Source of the DNA: Clostridia bacterium | Lineage (GTDB): Bacteria > Bacillota > Clostridia > Christensenellales > UMGS416 | Direction: 5' to 3' | Length of the DNA stretch: 64,000 bases | NCBI GenBank assembly: GCA_016938675.1 | Contig: JAFGUF010000039.1 | Coordinates: 87,560-151,559, forward strand | In this document: positions 35,660-44,463 of the stretch, piece after piece | Layout: every line of letters starts with the position of its first letter | Position numbering within the stretch: position 1 is the stretch's first letter | Notes under the pieces: generated by a model | Databases searched by the model: none | The model's input: only the letters and a program-made list of their open reading frames with translations | What the model was told of the DNA's origin: nothing | Translations under genes and position numbers: made by a program

Positions 35660-36343
35660 ATGAATAATATCGGCAGGAAAGAGCTAAAATATGTAATAAC
35701 TGTGTCGGAGTTTATGAGGCTGAAGCGAAAGATAGGCGCTTACCTTCGGGCCGATAAACATATGAAGAATGGCTTTTATCTGGTAAGGTCACTCTATTTT
35801 GATACATTTAACAATGTGGATTTGTTTGACTCCATAATAGGAAGCAGCGAAAAAAGCAAAATCCGGCTTAGGGTTTATCCGCCGGACACTGCATTTATAA
35901 ATCTGGAGCTTAAGGAAAAGAACGGTTCCGACGGATTCAAGACATCCGTTGACATTACCCGCGAGGAAGCAGACAGCCTATTGAAGTCGCGCTATAGTTT
36001 TCTGCTCAAAAAACAAAGTCCTGCAGCTATACGAATTTATACACGCCTTGCTTCAGAGGGCTACTTCCCAAAATCAATAGTAGAATACAAAAGGAGCGCC
36101 TTTTACCTTCCGGTCAGCGATACACGAATTACATTCGATTATGATGTAGGCGTTTCGCCCATACCGTCACTGTTTTTTAACAAAAAAATATTAACTACAG
36201 CTGTAAGCGAGAAAGACATCGGAGTATTGGAAATAAAATATAATGATTTTCTTTTGGGCGCACTAAAAGATGTGCTTAAAAACATAGATAATTTGAATGA
36301 AGCTAACAGCAAATATTTGCAGTCGAGACTGCTTTTTAACTGA
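35660..36343 (+). CDS. VTC-domain (polyphosphate polymerase-like) protein
   Basis: A 227-residue protein of the VTC/CYTH-like triphosphate tunnel family. The tunnel residues are visible: RKELKYVI at the start, SKIRLRVYP, INLELKEKNG, VEYKRSAFY and LEIKYN at the end, i.e. the E-x-K and R-x-R ladder that binds triphosphate. Yeast Vtc4 makes polyphosphate with this fold; the bacterial version next to DUF4956 and CotH has no proven product. AAAGGA precedes the ATG, and it starts 15 bp after the preceding gene in the operon. Confidence 0.92.
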   Translation: MNNIGRKELKYVITVSEFMRLKRKIGAYLRADKHMKNGFYLVRSLYFDTFNNVDLFDSIIGSSEKSKIRLRVYPPDTAFINLELKEKNGSDGFKTSVDITREEADSLLKSRYSFLLKKQSPAAIRIYTRLASEGYFPKSIVEYKRSAFYLPVSDTRITFDYDVGVSPIPSLFFNKKILTTAVSEKDIGVLEIKYNDFLLGALKDVLKNIDNLNEANSKYLQSRLLFN

Positions 36344-36361
36344 AAGAGAGGAAATTAGGGA

Positions 36362-37042
36362 ATGAGTGATTTTTTATTAAGCAGCGTTACCGATCTGGCT
36401 AACTTAAGCCTAAAAACTATTTTATTGAATAATGCAGTAACCATAGTAATGACAGCGTTTATAATGATTACCTACAGAATAACATATACAGGAGCAGCGT
36501 ACAGCAAGAAATTCAATGTATCGCTGGGTATGATGACAATCGTAACAACATTTATAATGAGCGTAATAAGCAACAACATAGCATTATCTTTGGGTATGGT
36601 GGGGGCTTTGTCTATAGTCAGGTTCCGCACAGCTGTGAAGGACGTGCGTGACACAACCTATATATTCTGGGGAATAGCAGTTGGAATCAGCTGCGGCGTA
36701 TCGCAGTATATGCTGGCGGCAATAACATCAGTTGTTGTCTTTGCATTTCTGCTGATTATGGGGCAGACCAAGCAGGAAGGCAAAATAACGCTTATCGTAT
36801 CCTGCACACCGGATTCACAGAATAAAGTGCAGAATGCGGTCGAAAAATACTTTGAAAAAATCGCAGTCCAGAAAATGAAAAATGCCGATCATGAATCCTG
36901 CGAAATGGTATACGAAATCAAGAAAAGCAGCTACGACAAAATAAGAGCTGTAAACCAGGCGGACATAGTGGAGAGGCTGCTGAAAGTGGAGGGAGTACTA
37001 AATGTCAACCAGACACACCAGGCAGAGGATCTTTCCAGATAA
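36362..37042 (+). CDS. DUF4956 membrane protein
   Basis: A 226-residue protein with four predicted helices (about 18-145) and a cytoplasmic C-terminal domain (150-226). The family core MVGALSIVRFRTAVKDVRDTTYIFWGIAVGI is intact. DUF4956 genes regularly neighbour VTC-domain and CotH genes in bacteria; the function is unknown. The C-terminal domain resembles a small ACT-like alpha-beta fold (KITLIVSC...VERLLKVEGVLNV). A second copy is present at the window's right edge. Confidence 0.92.
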   Translation: MSDFLLSSVTDLANLSLKTILLNNAVTIVMTAFIMITYRITYTGAAYSKKFNVSLGMMTIVTTFIMSVISNNIALSLGMVGALSIVRFRTAVKDVRDTTYIFWGIAVGISCGVSQYMLAAITSVVVFAFLLIMGQTKQEGKITLIVSCTPDSQNKVQNAVEKYFEKIAVQKMKNADHESCEMVYEIKKSSYDKIRAVNQADIVERLLKVEGVLNVNQTHQAEDLSR

Positions 37043-37057
37043 AGATAAGGGCTTATC

Positions 37058-38428
37058 ATGAAAAAACTAATTGCTTACATAGCAATAGCCGCTGTTATGC
37101 TCTCTTTGGTTTTTGCGCTGAATGAAATCTACACAAATTCGGGTAATGTGTTAAGTGAGCCATCGCAGGATAATACTCAGCAAAGCAATAATGTAGAATC
37201 CGGCTCGTCTTTATATATTCCTGTAGTAGAAATCAATACAAACGGACAAAGAATATCAAAGGACGAAGAAATTCTCGTACAGATAAAAATATCCGAACAG
37301 GCAGTTGACCAGTCCGAAATACTCACACGGACATTAACCGCGGCAATTACATACAGAGGCAACTCATCCTATTATACGTTTGATAAGAAGCAGTACCGAA
37401 TCGAATTCCGTAAAGATAAAGATCCAGAGCAGAATTCGGAGCATTCTATCGCCGGTATGCCGGCAGCAAGCGATTGGGTGCTGAACGGGCCGTTTCTCGA
37501 CAGGTCACTTTCAAGAAATTACCTTGGATACAAAGTATCCCGCGAGCTTCTGCCATGGGCACCACAGACAGAATACTGCGAAGTGTACTTAGACGGCGAA
37601 TACCAAGGACTTTACCTAATAATAGAGCCTGTCACAAACGATATAGGAAGGCTTAGCATGAGTGATTATTCGCTGGTTTCCGGCAGGTGCTCATATATAG
37701 CTAAATTCGACCGTATAGGCGAAGAGGAAAACGCCTTGCAGACATTCGGAATGACAAGCGGGTATACATCAAATGAAATAAGTATCAGCTACCCCACAGC
37801 AGGCAACCTTACATCTCCTCAGAAAGAATATATAGCAAATGACATAAACGCATTTGAAACAGCTTTGTATTCTGATCATTTCGCTGACGAAGAAACAGGC
37901 TATGCAAAGTATATAGATGTGAGCTCATTTGTCGATTACTTTATAATTTCTGAAATGATGCTGATAACCGACGCAGGGTATCTTTCGACTTACTTTTACA
38001 AGGATATGGCTCCGGATTCAAAGATTAAAATGACCACATGGGATTTTAATAACTCCTATGACAATATACCATGGGAAGAAAAATCCAATGAGGCATTCTA
38101 TCTGGTGGATACCAATTGGTTCAGCCGATTAGTACAGGATAGGAGCTTCGTTCAGAAAGTAATAGCACGCTATAGAGAACTGCGCCGCAATACATTAAGC
38201 AACGAATCCCTGCTTAACGCTATTGACGAAAATGTTGCCTTTTTAGGTGACTCAATAGATAGAAATTTTGAAGTCTGGGGATATACTTTTCACGAAAACA
38301 TGCTCAGCAATCACAGAGACCCTGAAAGCTTCGAGGAAGCAATATCCATGCTGAAGGATGCCATTGTGCAGCGAGGCGACTTCTTGGATAACAATATAGA
38401 TAAACTACTTGACTACTGCACAAATTAG
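37058..38428 (+). CDS. CotH-family kinase, exported
   Basis: A 456-residue protein with an N-terminal signal-anchor (about 5-22) and a CotH domain (about 90-430): ITYRGNSSYYTFDKKQYRIEF, DWVLNGPFLDRSLSRNYLGYKV, CEVYLDGEYQGLYLIIEPV and TTWDFNNSYDN (the DFN metal site). CotH proteins are atypical secreted kinases; in Bacillus CotH phosphorylates spore coat proteins. Here it is encoded with VTC and DUF4956 and a polysaccharide synthase, suggesting phosphorylation of an exported polymer or its anchor. GATAAG/CTTATC forms a small hairpin over the bases before the ATG (37044-37057), which may modulate translation. Confidence 0.9.
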   Translation: MKKLIAYIAIAAVMLSLVFALNEIYTNSGNVLSEPSQDNTQQSNNVESGSSLYIPVVEINTNGQRISKDEEILVQIKISEQAVDQSEILTRTLTAAITYRGNSSYYTFDKKQYRIEFRKDKDPEQNSEHSIAGMPAASDWVLNGPFLDRSLSRNYLGYKVSRELLPWAPQTEYCEVYLDGEYQGLYLIIEPVTNDIGRLSMSDYSLVSGRCSYIAKFDRIGEEENALQTFGMTSGYTSNEISISYPTAGNLTSPQKEYIANDINAFETALYSDHFADEETGYAKYIDVSSFVDYFIISEMMLITDAGYLSTYFYKDMAPDSKIKMTTWDFNNSYDNIPWEEKSNEAFYLVDTNWFSRLVQDRSFVQKVIARYRELRRNTLSNESLLNAIDENVAFLGDSIDRNFEVWGYTFHENMLSNHRDPESFEEAISMLKDAIVQRGDFLDNNIDKLLDYCTN

Positions 38429-38486
38429 TCAGTTTAAGCTGCATAAAAGATATAAAAAAAGGATATCGAAAGGATAAATAATATAT

Positions 38487-39602
38487 ATGAGCAGTAAAGA
38501 ATCCGTAAGAAAAATTCTTGTAGTTTTCGGCACCAGGCCAGAGGCGATTAAGATGTCTCCTTTGGTACATGAGCTGAAAAAAAGACCGGAGTTCGATGTA
38601 CGCGTATGCGTGACTGGGCAACACAGGGAAATGCTCGACCAGGTGCTTGATGTTTTCAAAATCACTCCTGATTATGATTTCTCAATTATGAAAAAGAATC
38701 AGGATTTATTTGATATAACGACGGCTGTAATGAATAACATGCGAGGCCTTTTAAAGGAGCTCTCGCCCGATTTGGTGCTAGTTCACGGCGACACGACAAC
38801 GGCATTTGTTTCAGCGCTGTCTGCATTCTATCTGCAGATACCAGTAGGCCATGTGGAGGCAGGACTAAGAACCTACGACATCTATTCGCCCTATCCAGAG
38901 GAGATAAACCGCCAGGGAATCGGGCTTCTCGCCTCATTCCACTTTGCGCCCACAGAAACCGCACGTAAAAACCTTATCAGTGAAGGCAAAAAGCCTCAAA
39001 ATGTTTACGTGACCGGAAACACAGTAATAGACGCCCTTAAGTACACAGTGCAGAAAGAATACAACAACCCTCTTTTCGACTGGGTGGGGAAAGACAGGCT
39101 AATCCTCATCACAGCGCACAGGCGCGAAAACATTGGCGACGCCATGCGCACAATGTTTATAGCAATACATAATATTCTCAATGATTATGATGATGTCAAA
39201 GCAATATACCCTGTGCACCTGAACCCAAAAGTACGCGAGCTTGCAAACGAAATATTCGACGGCAGCGATAGAATTCGACTGATTGAGCCATTGGGAGTTG
39301 TTGATTTCCATAACTTTATGGATAAAGCATATATGATTCTCACAGACAGCGGCGGAATACAGGAAGAGGCCTCATCCTTGGGCAAGCCTGCGCTTGTGCT
39401 CCGTGATACTACGGAGCGTCCGGAAGGCATTGCCGCAGGTACCTTGAAGCTGGTTGGCACCAGCACGGAAAAGGTATACGCCGCATGCAAGAGCCTCCTT
39501 GATGATAAAAATGAATATGAAAAAATGAGTAAATCCACAAACCCTTACGGCAACGGGCAGGCTTCAAAGCAAATAGCAGATATTATTGAAGAGAAGCTAT
39601 AG
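38487..39602 (+). CDS. wecB: UDP-N-acetylglucosamine 2-epimerase (non-hydrolysing)
   Basis: A 371-residue enzyme interconverting UDP-GlcNAc and UDP-ManNAc in the cytoplasm. The family blocks are intact: VFGTRPEAIKMSPLV, VTGQHREMLDQVL, VHGDTTTAFV, HVEAGLRT, YPEEINRQ, ITAHRRENIG and LTDSGGIQEEASSLGKPALVLRDTTERPE. It follows CotH by 58 bp and is the last plus gene before a terminator, so it likely belongs to the polymer operon and supplies UDP-ManNAc. Confidence 0.96.
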   Translation: MSSKESVRKILVVFGTRPEAIKMSPLVHELKKRPEFDVRVCVTGQHREMLDQVLDVFKITPDYDFSIMKKNQDLFDITTAVMNNMRGLLKELSPDLVLVHGDTTTAFVSALSAFYLQIPVGHVEAGLRTYDIYSPYPEEINRQGIGLLASFHFAPTETARKNLISEGKKPQNVYVTGNTVIDALKYTVQKEYNNPLFDWVGKDRLILITAHRRENIGDAMRTMFIAIHNILNDYDDVKAIYPVHLNPKVRELANEIFDGSDRIRLIEPLGVVDFHNFMDKAYMILTDSGGIQEEASSLGKPALVLRDTTERPEGIAAGTLKLVGTSTEKVYAACKSLLDDKNEYEKMSKSTNPYGNGQASKQIADIIEEKL

Positions 39603-39604
39603 CA

Positions 39605-39639
39605 AAAAGCCGCTGCTAAATTATCAGGCAGCGGCTTTT
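39605..39639. terminator. Bidirectional terminator
   Basis: AAAAGCCGCTGC (39605-39616) pairs with GCAGCGGCTTTT (39628-39639), flanked by A and T tracts so that it works on both strands, ending the polymer operon and the convergent phosphotransferase gene. Confidence 0.92.
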
Positions 39640-39644
39640 ATTAT

Positions 39645-40628
39645 TTACAGCTCTGAAAGCTGTTTAAACGCATTTTTATAGAGCAAATTTGAAACTATTA
39701 CATTGCGCCAATATCCAAAATGAAAAATTGTGTACCTGGCGAATTTTTCGACCTCCATGATGAGGGCAAGATAGGCAAGCATTAAGGATAACCGGATATT
39801 CTCCTCGCGTCCGGGAATTATAGGATTCTTTAAGCCTTTATTGTATTCTTCCAATACCTTCTCTTTCTTATCAAGTGACATATTCATGAAATCCAAGCAT
39901 ACGAAGTCCGCAATCCTGTCGCCCCAAAGGCAACGCTCCGGGTCAATCCATGATAATTTTACATCATTGCCTTCAACCTCGCAGAAAATATTCGGAGGCC
40001 AAATATCAAAATTAATAAGTGAGCAGCTAACTTCTTTAAGAATATCTTTGTTCTTTTCAATATAATACAGAAGCTTCCTGCCTCTTTTTGATTTTCTTTT
40101 TAAGTTTCCGCAGTCCTTAATCAGATTTTCAACCATGCTTTTCAGTGCGCTGTGCCAGTCATCATGCAGGCCGCTTTGCCTGTAGCCGAATTTATCACCC
40201 TTTACTGAATGCATCTTCGCAACCATACCGGCAAGCTTAGCGCTGGCTATTTGTTTTTGCTCGTCGCTTAGCTCAGCTTCATCCAGTTGTTTTCCTGAAA
40301 GCCGCTCCATTATGAAATAATCTGCTTCGATGGTCTCTCTCGAAAAATCCTCTATATATACTTCCGGCACGCTTATGCCCACTTCTCGCATAAGTGAATA
40401 ATAGTATACTTCCTGCTGCATCATGTTTTTCTCATACGTAAGCATTCTGCCTGCATTAACAGGCGCTACTTTCATAGCATAGTGCTTCCCGCCTGCGTCA
40501 GCTGAATACACACTGTTAAATTCCCCTGCGCCCAAAGAAGCGATATTCACCGCGCCTTCTATCCCTGCTTTTCTGAATAGTTCTATGATCGTTTTTTCAT
40601 CAAGTTCGTATTTGCTTCTGCTCTTCAT
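39645..40628 (-). CDS. APH/choline-kinase-fold phosphotransferase with altered catalytic motif
   Basis: A 327-residue aminoglycoside-phosphotransferase-fold protein. It has the N-lobe loop LGAGEFNSVYSADAGGKHYAMKVAP, the hinge YFIMERLSGKQL, the catalytic-loop equivalent LINFDIWPPNIF and WIDPERCLWGDRIADF as the metal-binding Asp region. The usual catalytic-loop His (HGD or HND) is Asn here. Substrate unknown; such proteins phosphorylate small molecules such as choline, homoserine or sugars. It is transcribed alone, opposite to its neighbours. Confidence 0.85.
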   Translation of the reverse strand: MKSRSKYELDEKTIIELFRKAGIEGAVNIASLGAGEFNSVYSADAGGKHYAMKVAPVNAGRMLTYEKNMMQQEVYYYSLMREVGISVPEVYIEDFSRETIEADYFIMERLSGKQLDEAELSDEQKQIASAKLAGMVAKMHSVKGDKFGYRQSGLHDDWHSALKSMVENLIKDCGNLKRKSKRGRKLLYYIEKNKDILKEVSCSLINFDIWPPNIFCEVEGNDVKLSWIDPERCLWGDRIADFVCLDFMNMSLDKKEKVLEEYNKGLKNPIIPGREENIRLSLMLAYLALIMEVEKFARYTIFHFGYWRNVIVSNLLYKNAFKQLSEL

Positions 40629-40748
40629 ATTGCATCCCTTTTTTATTTATTACTAATTTACATTATTAAATACATTTGCAGTTTTTGCAATCTAAAATTG
40701 GTAAATAGATATGTTTATTTTGTTTTCTATGTCTTTTTATGTGTGCGA

Positions 40749-40777
40749 TTGACTTTAGTTTTAGTCTTAGCTATAAT
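40749..40777 (+). promoter_or_regulatory. Sigma-A promoter of the hut operon
   Basis: TTGACT (40749-40754) and TATAAT (40772-40777), exactly 17 bp apart, 107 bp before hutH. The transcript should start near 40784, so the leader contains the HutP box and terminator. Confidence 0.88.
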
Positions 40778-40801
40778 TAAAGCATAAAAAGAATAAGCCT
40801 A

Positions 40802-40818
40802 TAGTTATTAGACATTAG
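40802..40818 (+). promoter_or_regulatory. HutP-binding UAG box in the hut leader
   Basis: Three TAG triplets at 40802-40804, 40809-40811 and 40816-40818, each separated by exactly four bases (TAGTTATTAGACATTAG). This is the spaced UAG pattern bound by the HutP RNA antiterminator of Bacillus with histidine and Mg2+. hutP itself is the last gene of this operon. The last triplet abuts the terminator stem, so HutP binding could stop it forming. Confidence 0.75.
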
Positions 40819-40865
40819 AAGGCAAAATGACTGCATACTGCAGTTGTTTTGTCTTTTTCTTTTTT
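40819..40865 (+). terminator. Leader terminator upstream of hutH
   Basis: A 17 bp stem with three G-U pairs (40819-40835 with 40839-40855) and a 3-nt loop, followed by a T-rich tract (TTTTTCTTTTTTG). It sits between the HutP box and hutH, so transcription of the operon likely depends on antitermination by HutP. Confidence 0.75.
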
Positions 40866-40883
40866 GAAAAGGTGATTAAACAT

Positions 40884-42398
40884 ATGAAAAACAGAATTAT
40901 AATCGAAGGCGGAAAACTAAGCCTTGACGATTTCATCGCAGTATGCAGGCATGATGCAGAGGTAGTAATATCCGAAGACGCTAAAGGCAGAATAGCTGCT
41001 TCCCGCGCTACGGTTGACGCATTCGTAGACAATTCCGACATAGTCTATGGCGTAACCACAGGCTTCGGCAAATTCAGTGAGGTCTTCATATCCAAAGAGC
41101 AGTCACGCCTGATGCAGAAGAATCTTATAGTATCTCACGCCGTTGGAAGCGGAGCATTTTTCAGCAGAGAAATCGTTCGAGGCATAATGCTGCTTAGAAT
41201 AAACAACCTGTGCATAGGCTTTTCAGGAGTGAGATATGAAATCGTACAAACTTTATCTGACATGCTCAACAGCGGAGTCCATCCGCAAATCCCCGAAAAG
41301 GGCTCTCTCGGCGCAAGCGGTGATCTGGCGCCATTAGCGCATATGGTGCTGCCAATGATTGGCCTCGGTACAGCGGAGTACAAAGGTGCAGTGTTAAAGG
41401 GCAGTGATGCAATGAAACAAGCCGGAATTAATCCCATTGAGCTGATGGCTAAGGAAGGCCTGGCACTGATAAACGGAACGCAAGTTATGACATCTGTTGG
41501 GGCGCACACGGTATATGACACACTAAAGCTCCTAGATATATGCGACCTTTCAGCCTCGCTCACATTTGAGGCACTGCACGGCATAATCAGCGTGCTGGAT
41601 GAAAGACTGCATGCCTTAAGGCCCCACAACGGGCAAATATTCGCCGCGCAAAACATAAAAAAACTGCTTAATGGCAGTCACTGCACCATGATACAGGGCG
41701 AAGGCAAGATACAGGATGCGTATTCCCTACGCTGCACGCCGCAGGTACACGGCGCCAGCCGTGACGCTATTGAATATGTTAGAGAAAAAGTGGAAATCGA
41801 GATGAACTCCGTGACGGATAATCCTATAATCTTTTCAGACACAATGGAGGGCATATCGGGCGGCAATTTCCACGGTCAGCCAGTTGCCCTTGCTTTTGAT
41901 TTCCTAGGAATTGCTCTTGCAGAACTGGCGGATATATCGGAGCGAAGGCTCGAGCGAATGGTGAACCCGGCTCTCAACGGTCTGCCGGCGTTTCTCGTAA
42001 ATAATGGCGGCTTAAACTCAGGCTTTATGATTGTGCAGTACTCTGCTGCTGCGCTGGTATCTGAGAACAAGGTGCTTTCTCACCCTGCAAGCGTGGACTC
42101 AATCCCCTCCTCCGGCAATCAAGAAGACCACGTATCAATGGGAACGATAGGCGCAAGAAAGGCATTGGAAATTCTAAAAAACACTCGCAGGGTAATCGCC
42201 ATGGAAATGATGTGCGCATGCCAGGCAATAGACCTTGGCACAAAAAAGCGCCTTGGTAATGCCACGCAGGAGGCGTATAATATAATAAGGGACAAAGTAT
42301 CCATGCTGGAATATGACAGAGAAATGTACGACGACATTAACAACATTGAAAATCTGATAACAGATGAAAAATTCGATAAAATAATTAAGGCACTATAA
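40884..42398 (+). CDS. hutH: Histidine ammonia-lyase
   Basis: A 504-residue lyase that converts L-histidine to urocanate and ammonia, the first step of histidine use. The self-made MIO cofactor comes from Ala144-Ser145-Gly146 in SLGASGDLAPLAHM. The active-site Tyr region (DIVYGVTTGFGKF) and QEDHVSMG are also present. ATG 40884 is used because AAAAGGTGA precedes it; the frame is open further upstream into the leader terminator. First gene of the hut operon under the HutP box. Confidence 0.98.
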   Translation: MKNRIIIEGGKLSLDDFIAVCRHDAEVVISEDAKGRIAASRATVDAFVDNSDIVYGVTTGFGKFSEVFISKEQSRLMQKNLIVSHAVGSGAFFSREIVRGIMLLRINNLCIGFSGVRYEIVQTLSDMLNSGVHPQIPEKGSLGASGDLAPLAHMVLPMIGLGTAEYKGAVLKGSDAMKQAGINPIELMAKEGLALINGTQVMTSVGAHTVYDTLKLLDICDLSASLTFEALHGIISVLDERLHALRPHNGQIFAAQNIKKLLNGSHCTMIQGEGKIQDAYSLRCTPQVHGASRDAIEYVREKVEIEMNSVTDNPIIFSDTMEGISGGNFHGQPVALAFDFLGIALAELADISERRLERMVNPALNGLPAFLVNNGGLNSGFMIVQYSAAALVSENKVLSHPASVDSIPSSGNQEDHVSMGTIGARKALEILKNTRRVIAMEMMCACQAIDLGTKKRLGNATQEAYNIIRDKVSMLEYDREMYDDINNIENLITDEKFDKIIKAL

Positions 42399-42423
42399 TC
42401 AACGCAGAAAATGAGGTGTAGAT

Positions 42424-44463
42424 ATGTCAGATAACAATACCCTGCAAAATGCAATGAAAATAAAATTGGACGATGTTCTTCCTGAATATCATCCCTTGGA
42501 TGCAAAATACCGCAGAGCGCCAAAAAGAGAGCTGCTGCTAAATGAGAAAGAGATAAAGCTGGCTCTTAAAAACGCCCTACGCTATATCCCTCAAAACCTG
42601 CACGATAAGCTCGCGCCAGAGTTCCTTGAGGAGCTGATGACACGCGGCAGGATATACGGCTACAGATACCGTCCCGAAGGTAGGATATACGGTAAGCCAG
42701 TAGATGAATACAAAGGCAATTGCATAGAAGGAAAAGCAATTCAGGTGATGATAGACAATAATCTGGACTTTGATATTGCGCTCTACCCCTATGAATTGGT
42801 AACCTACGGCGAAACCGGGCAAGTCTGCCAGAACTGGATGCAATACAGGCTGATCAAAAAGTATTTAGAGCATTTAACCGATGAGCAGACGCTGGTAGTA
42901 GCATCCGGGCATCCACTGGGATTATTTAAGTCCAACAAAAAAAGCCCTAGAGTTATAATCACCAACGGGCTGATGATAGGAATGTTCGACAATCCTGAAA
43001 GCTGGTCAAAGGCAGCTGCTATGGGTGTATCAAGCTACGGGCAGATGACTGCAGGCGGCTGGATGTACATCGGTCCTCAGGGAATAGTCCATGGCACTTA
43101 TTCTACCCTTATCAACGCAGGGCGCATTAAACTTGGGCTTCAAAATGATGAAAACCTCAAAGGCAAGCTCTTTGTTACATCCGGTCTCGGAGGCATGAGC
43201 GGTGCGCAGGCAAAGGCTATTGAGATAGCAGGCGGCGTGGGCATAATTGCAGAGGTTGATAAATCCCGTATTGTAACACGCCATACGCAGGGCTGGGTAA
43301 AGAAAATGTCCGATAATTTAGATGAGGTATTTGCATGGGCAAAAGAATATATGGAGCGGGAGGAAACTGTATCAATAGCATACCACGGCAACATCGTGGA
43401 CTTGCTGCAGTACGCCGTAGACAAAAATATTCATATTGATTTATTAAGCGACCAGACATCCTGCCATGCCCAGTATGACGGCGGCTACTGCCCGCATGGA
43501 CTTACATTTGAGCAGCGCACCAAAATGCTCGTTAGCGATAAGCCGAAATTTAAAAAAATGGTGGATGAATCGCTTAAAAAACATTTTCAGCTTGTTAAAT
43601 CCCTGCACGATGCGGGAACGTATTTCTTTGACTACGGCAATTCATTTATGAAATCCGTTTTTGACGCGGGAGCAGAAGAAATTGCTGCAAACGGCAAAAA
43701 CACAGACGACGGATTTATTTTCCCCTCCTACGTTGAAGATATTATGGGGCCAATGCTTTTTGACTATGGCTATGGCCCGTTCAGATGGGTATGCCTTAGC
43801 GGAAATCAAGATGACCTAGACAAAACAGACGCTGCAGCCATGCGCATAATTAATCCTCAAAGAAGAAGCCAGGACATGGATAACTGGATATGGATAAGAG
43901 ATGCAAAGAAAAACAACCTCGTTGTGGGGACTAAGGCGAGGATACTCTATCAGGATGCAATCGGCAGACGGGATATCGCACTGGAATTTAACAGAATGGT
44001 AAGAGAAAAAGAGATTGGCCCTGTGATGCTTGGCAGAGACCACCACGACACAGGCGGCACAGACTCGACATTCCGTGAAACATCCAATATAAAAGACGGC
44101 AGCAACATAACCGCCGACATGGCCGTGCACTGCTTCGCGGGAAATGCGGCACGAGGCATGAGCATGGTAGCATTGCATAACGGCGGCGGCGTAGGCATCA
44201 GCAAGGCAATTAACGGCGGGTACGGCATGGTGCTTGACGGCAGCAAAAGAGTGGATGAAATACTTGAAAATTCTGTGCCCTTTGACGTGATGGTAGGAGT
44301 CGCCAGAAGGAACTGGGCACGCTGCGAGCACTCAATAGAGACAGTTGCGGCATATAACAGAGACTACGGAGAAGAAAACAGCATAACAATGCCGTACATA
44401 GCGGATGATAAACTGATTAATAAATTAGTAGATGAATATTCAGACGGAGGTAAAAATGGATAA
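42424..44463 (+). CDS. hutU: Urocanate hydratase
   Basis: A 679-residue urocanase, the longer form seen in anaerobic Firmicutes. It converts urocanate to imidazolonepropionate using a tightly bound NAD. NAD and active-site signatures seen: GQMTAGGWMYIGPQGIVHGT, LFVTSGLGGMSGAQAKA, DQTSCHAQYDGGYCP and HHDTGGTDSTFRET. It starts 25 bp after hutH, and its stop overlaps the ftcD start by 8 bp. Confidence 0.97.
   Translation: MSDNNTLQNAMKIKLDDVLPEYHPLDAKYRRAPKRELLLNEKEIKLALKNALRYIPQNLHDKLAPEFLEELMTRGRIYGYRYRPEGRIYGKPVDEYKGNCIEGKAIQVMIDNNLDFDIALYPYELVTYGETGQVCQNWMQYRLIKKYLEHLTDEQTLVVASGHPLGLFKSNKKSPRVIITNGLMIGMFDNPESWSKAAAMGVSSYGQMTAGGWMYIGPQGIVHGTYSTLINAGRIKLGLQNDENLKGKLFVTSGLGGMSGAQAKAIEIAGGVGIIAEVDKSRIVTRHTQGWVKKMSDNLDEVFAWAKEYMEREETVSIAYHGNIVDLLQYAVDKNIHIDLLSDQTSCHAQYDGGYCPHGLTFEQRTKMLVSDKPKFKKMVDESLKKHFQLVKSLHDAGTYFFDYGNSFMKSVFDAGAEEIAANGKNTDDGFIFPSYVEDIMGPMLFDYGYGPFRWVCLSGNQDDLDKTDAAAMRIINPQRRSQDMDNWIWIRDAKKNNLVVGTKARILYQDAIGRRDIALEFNRMVREKEIGPVMLGRDHHDTGGTDSTFRETSNIKDGSNITADMAVHCFAGNAARGMSMVALHNGGGVGISKAINGGYGMVLDGSKRVDEILENSVPFDVMVGVARRNWARCEHSIETVAAYNRDYGEENSITMPYIADDKLINKLVDEYSDGGKNG

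Noticed and set aside
40756..40770. A first cluster of three TAG triplets (spacing three) upstream of hutH
   Set aside because: It lies between the -35 and -10 of the hut promoter, so it is not transcribed and cannot be a HutP RNA site; the spacing also differs from the four-base rule.
41135..41656. Minus-strand open frame of 173 codons inside hutH
   Set aside because: Antisense shadow of a strongly conserved enzyme gene.
43816..44331. Minus-strand open frame of 171 codons inside hutU
   Set aside because: Shadow of hutU; no ribosome site, no known domain.
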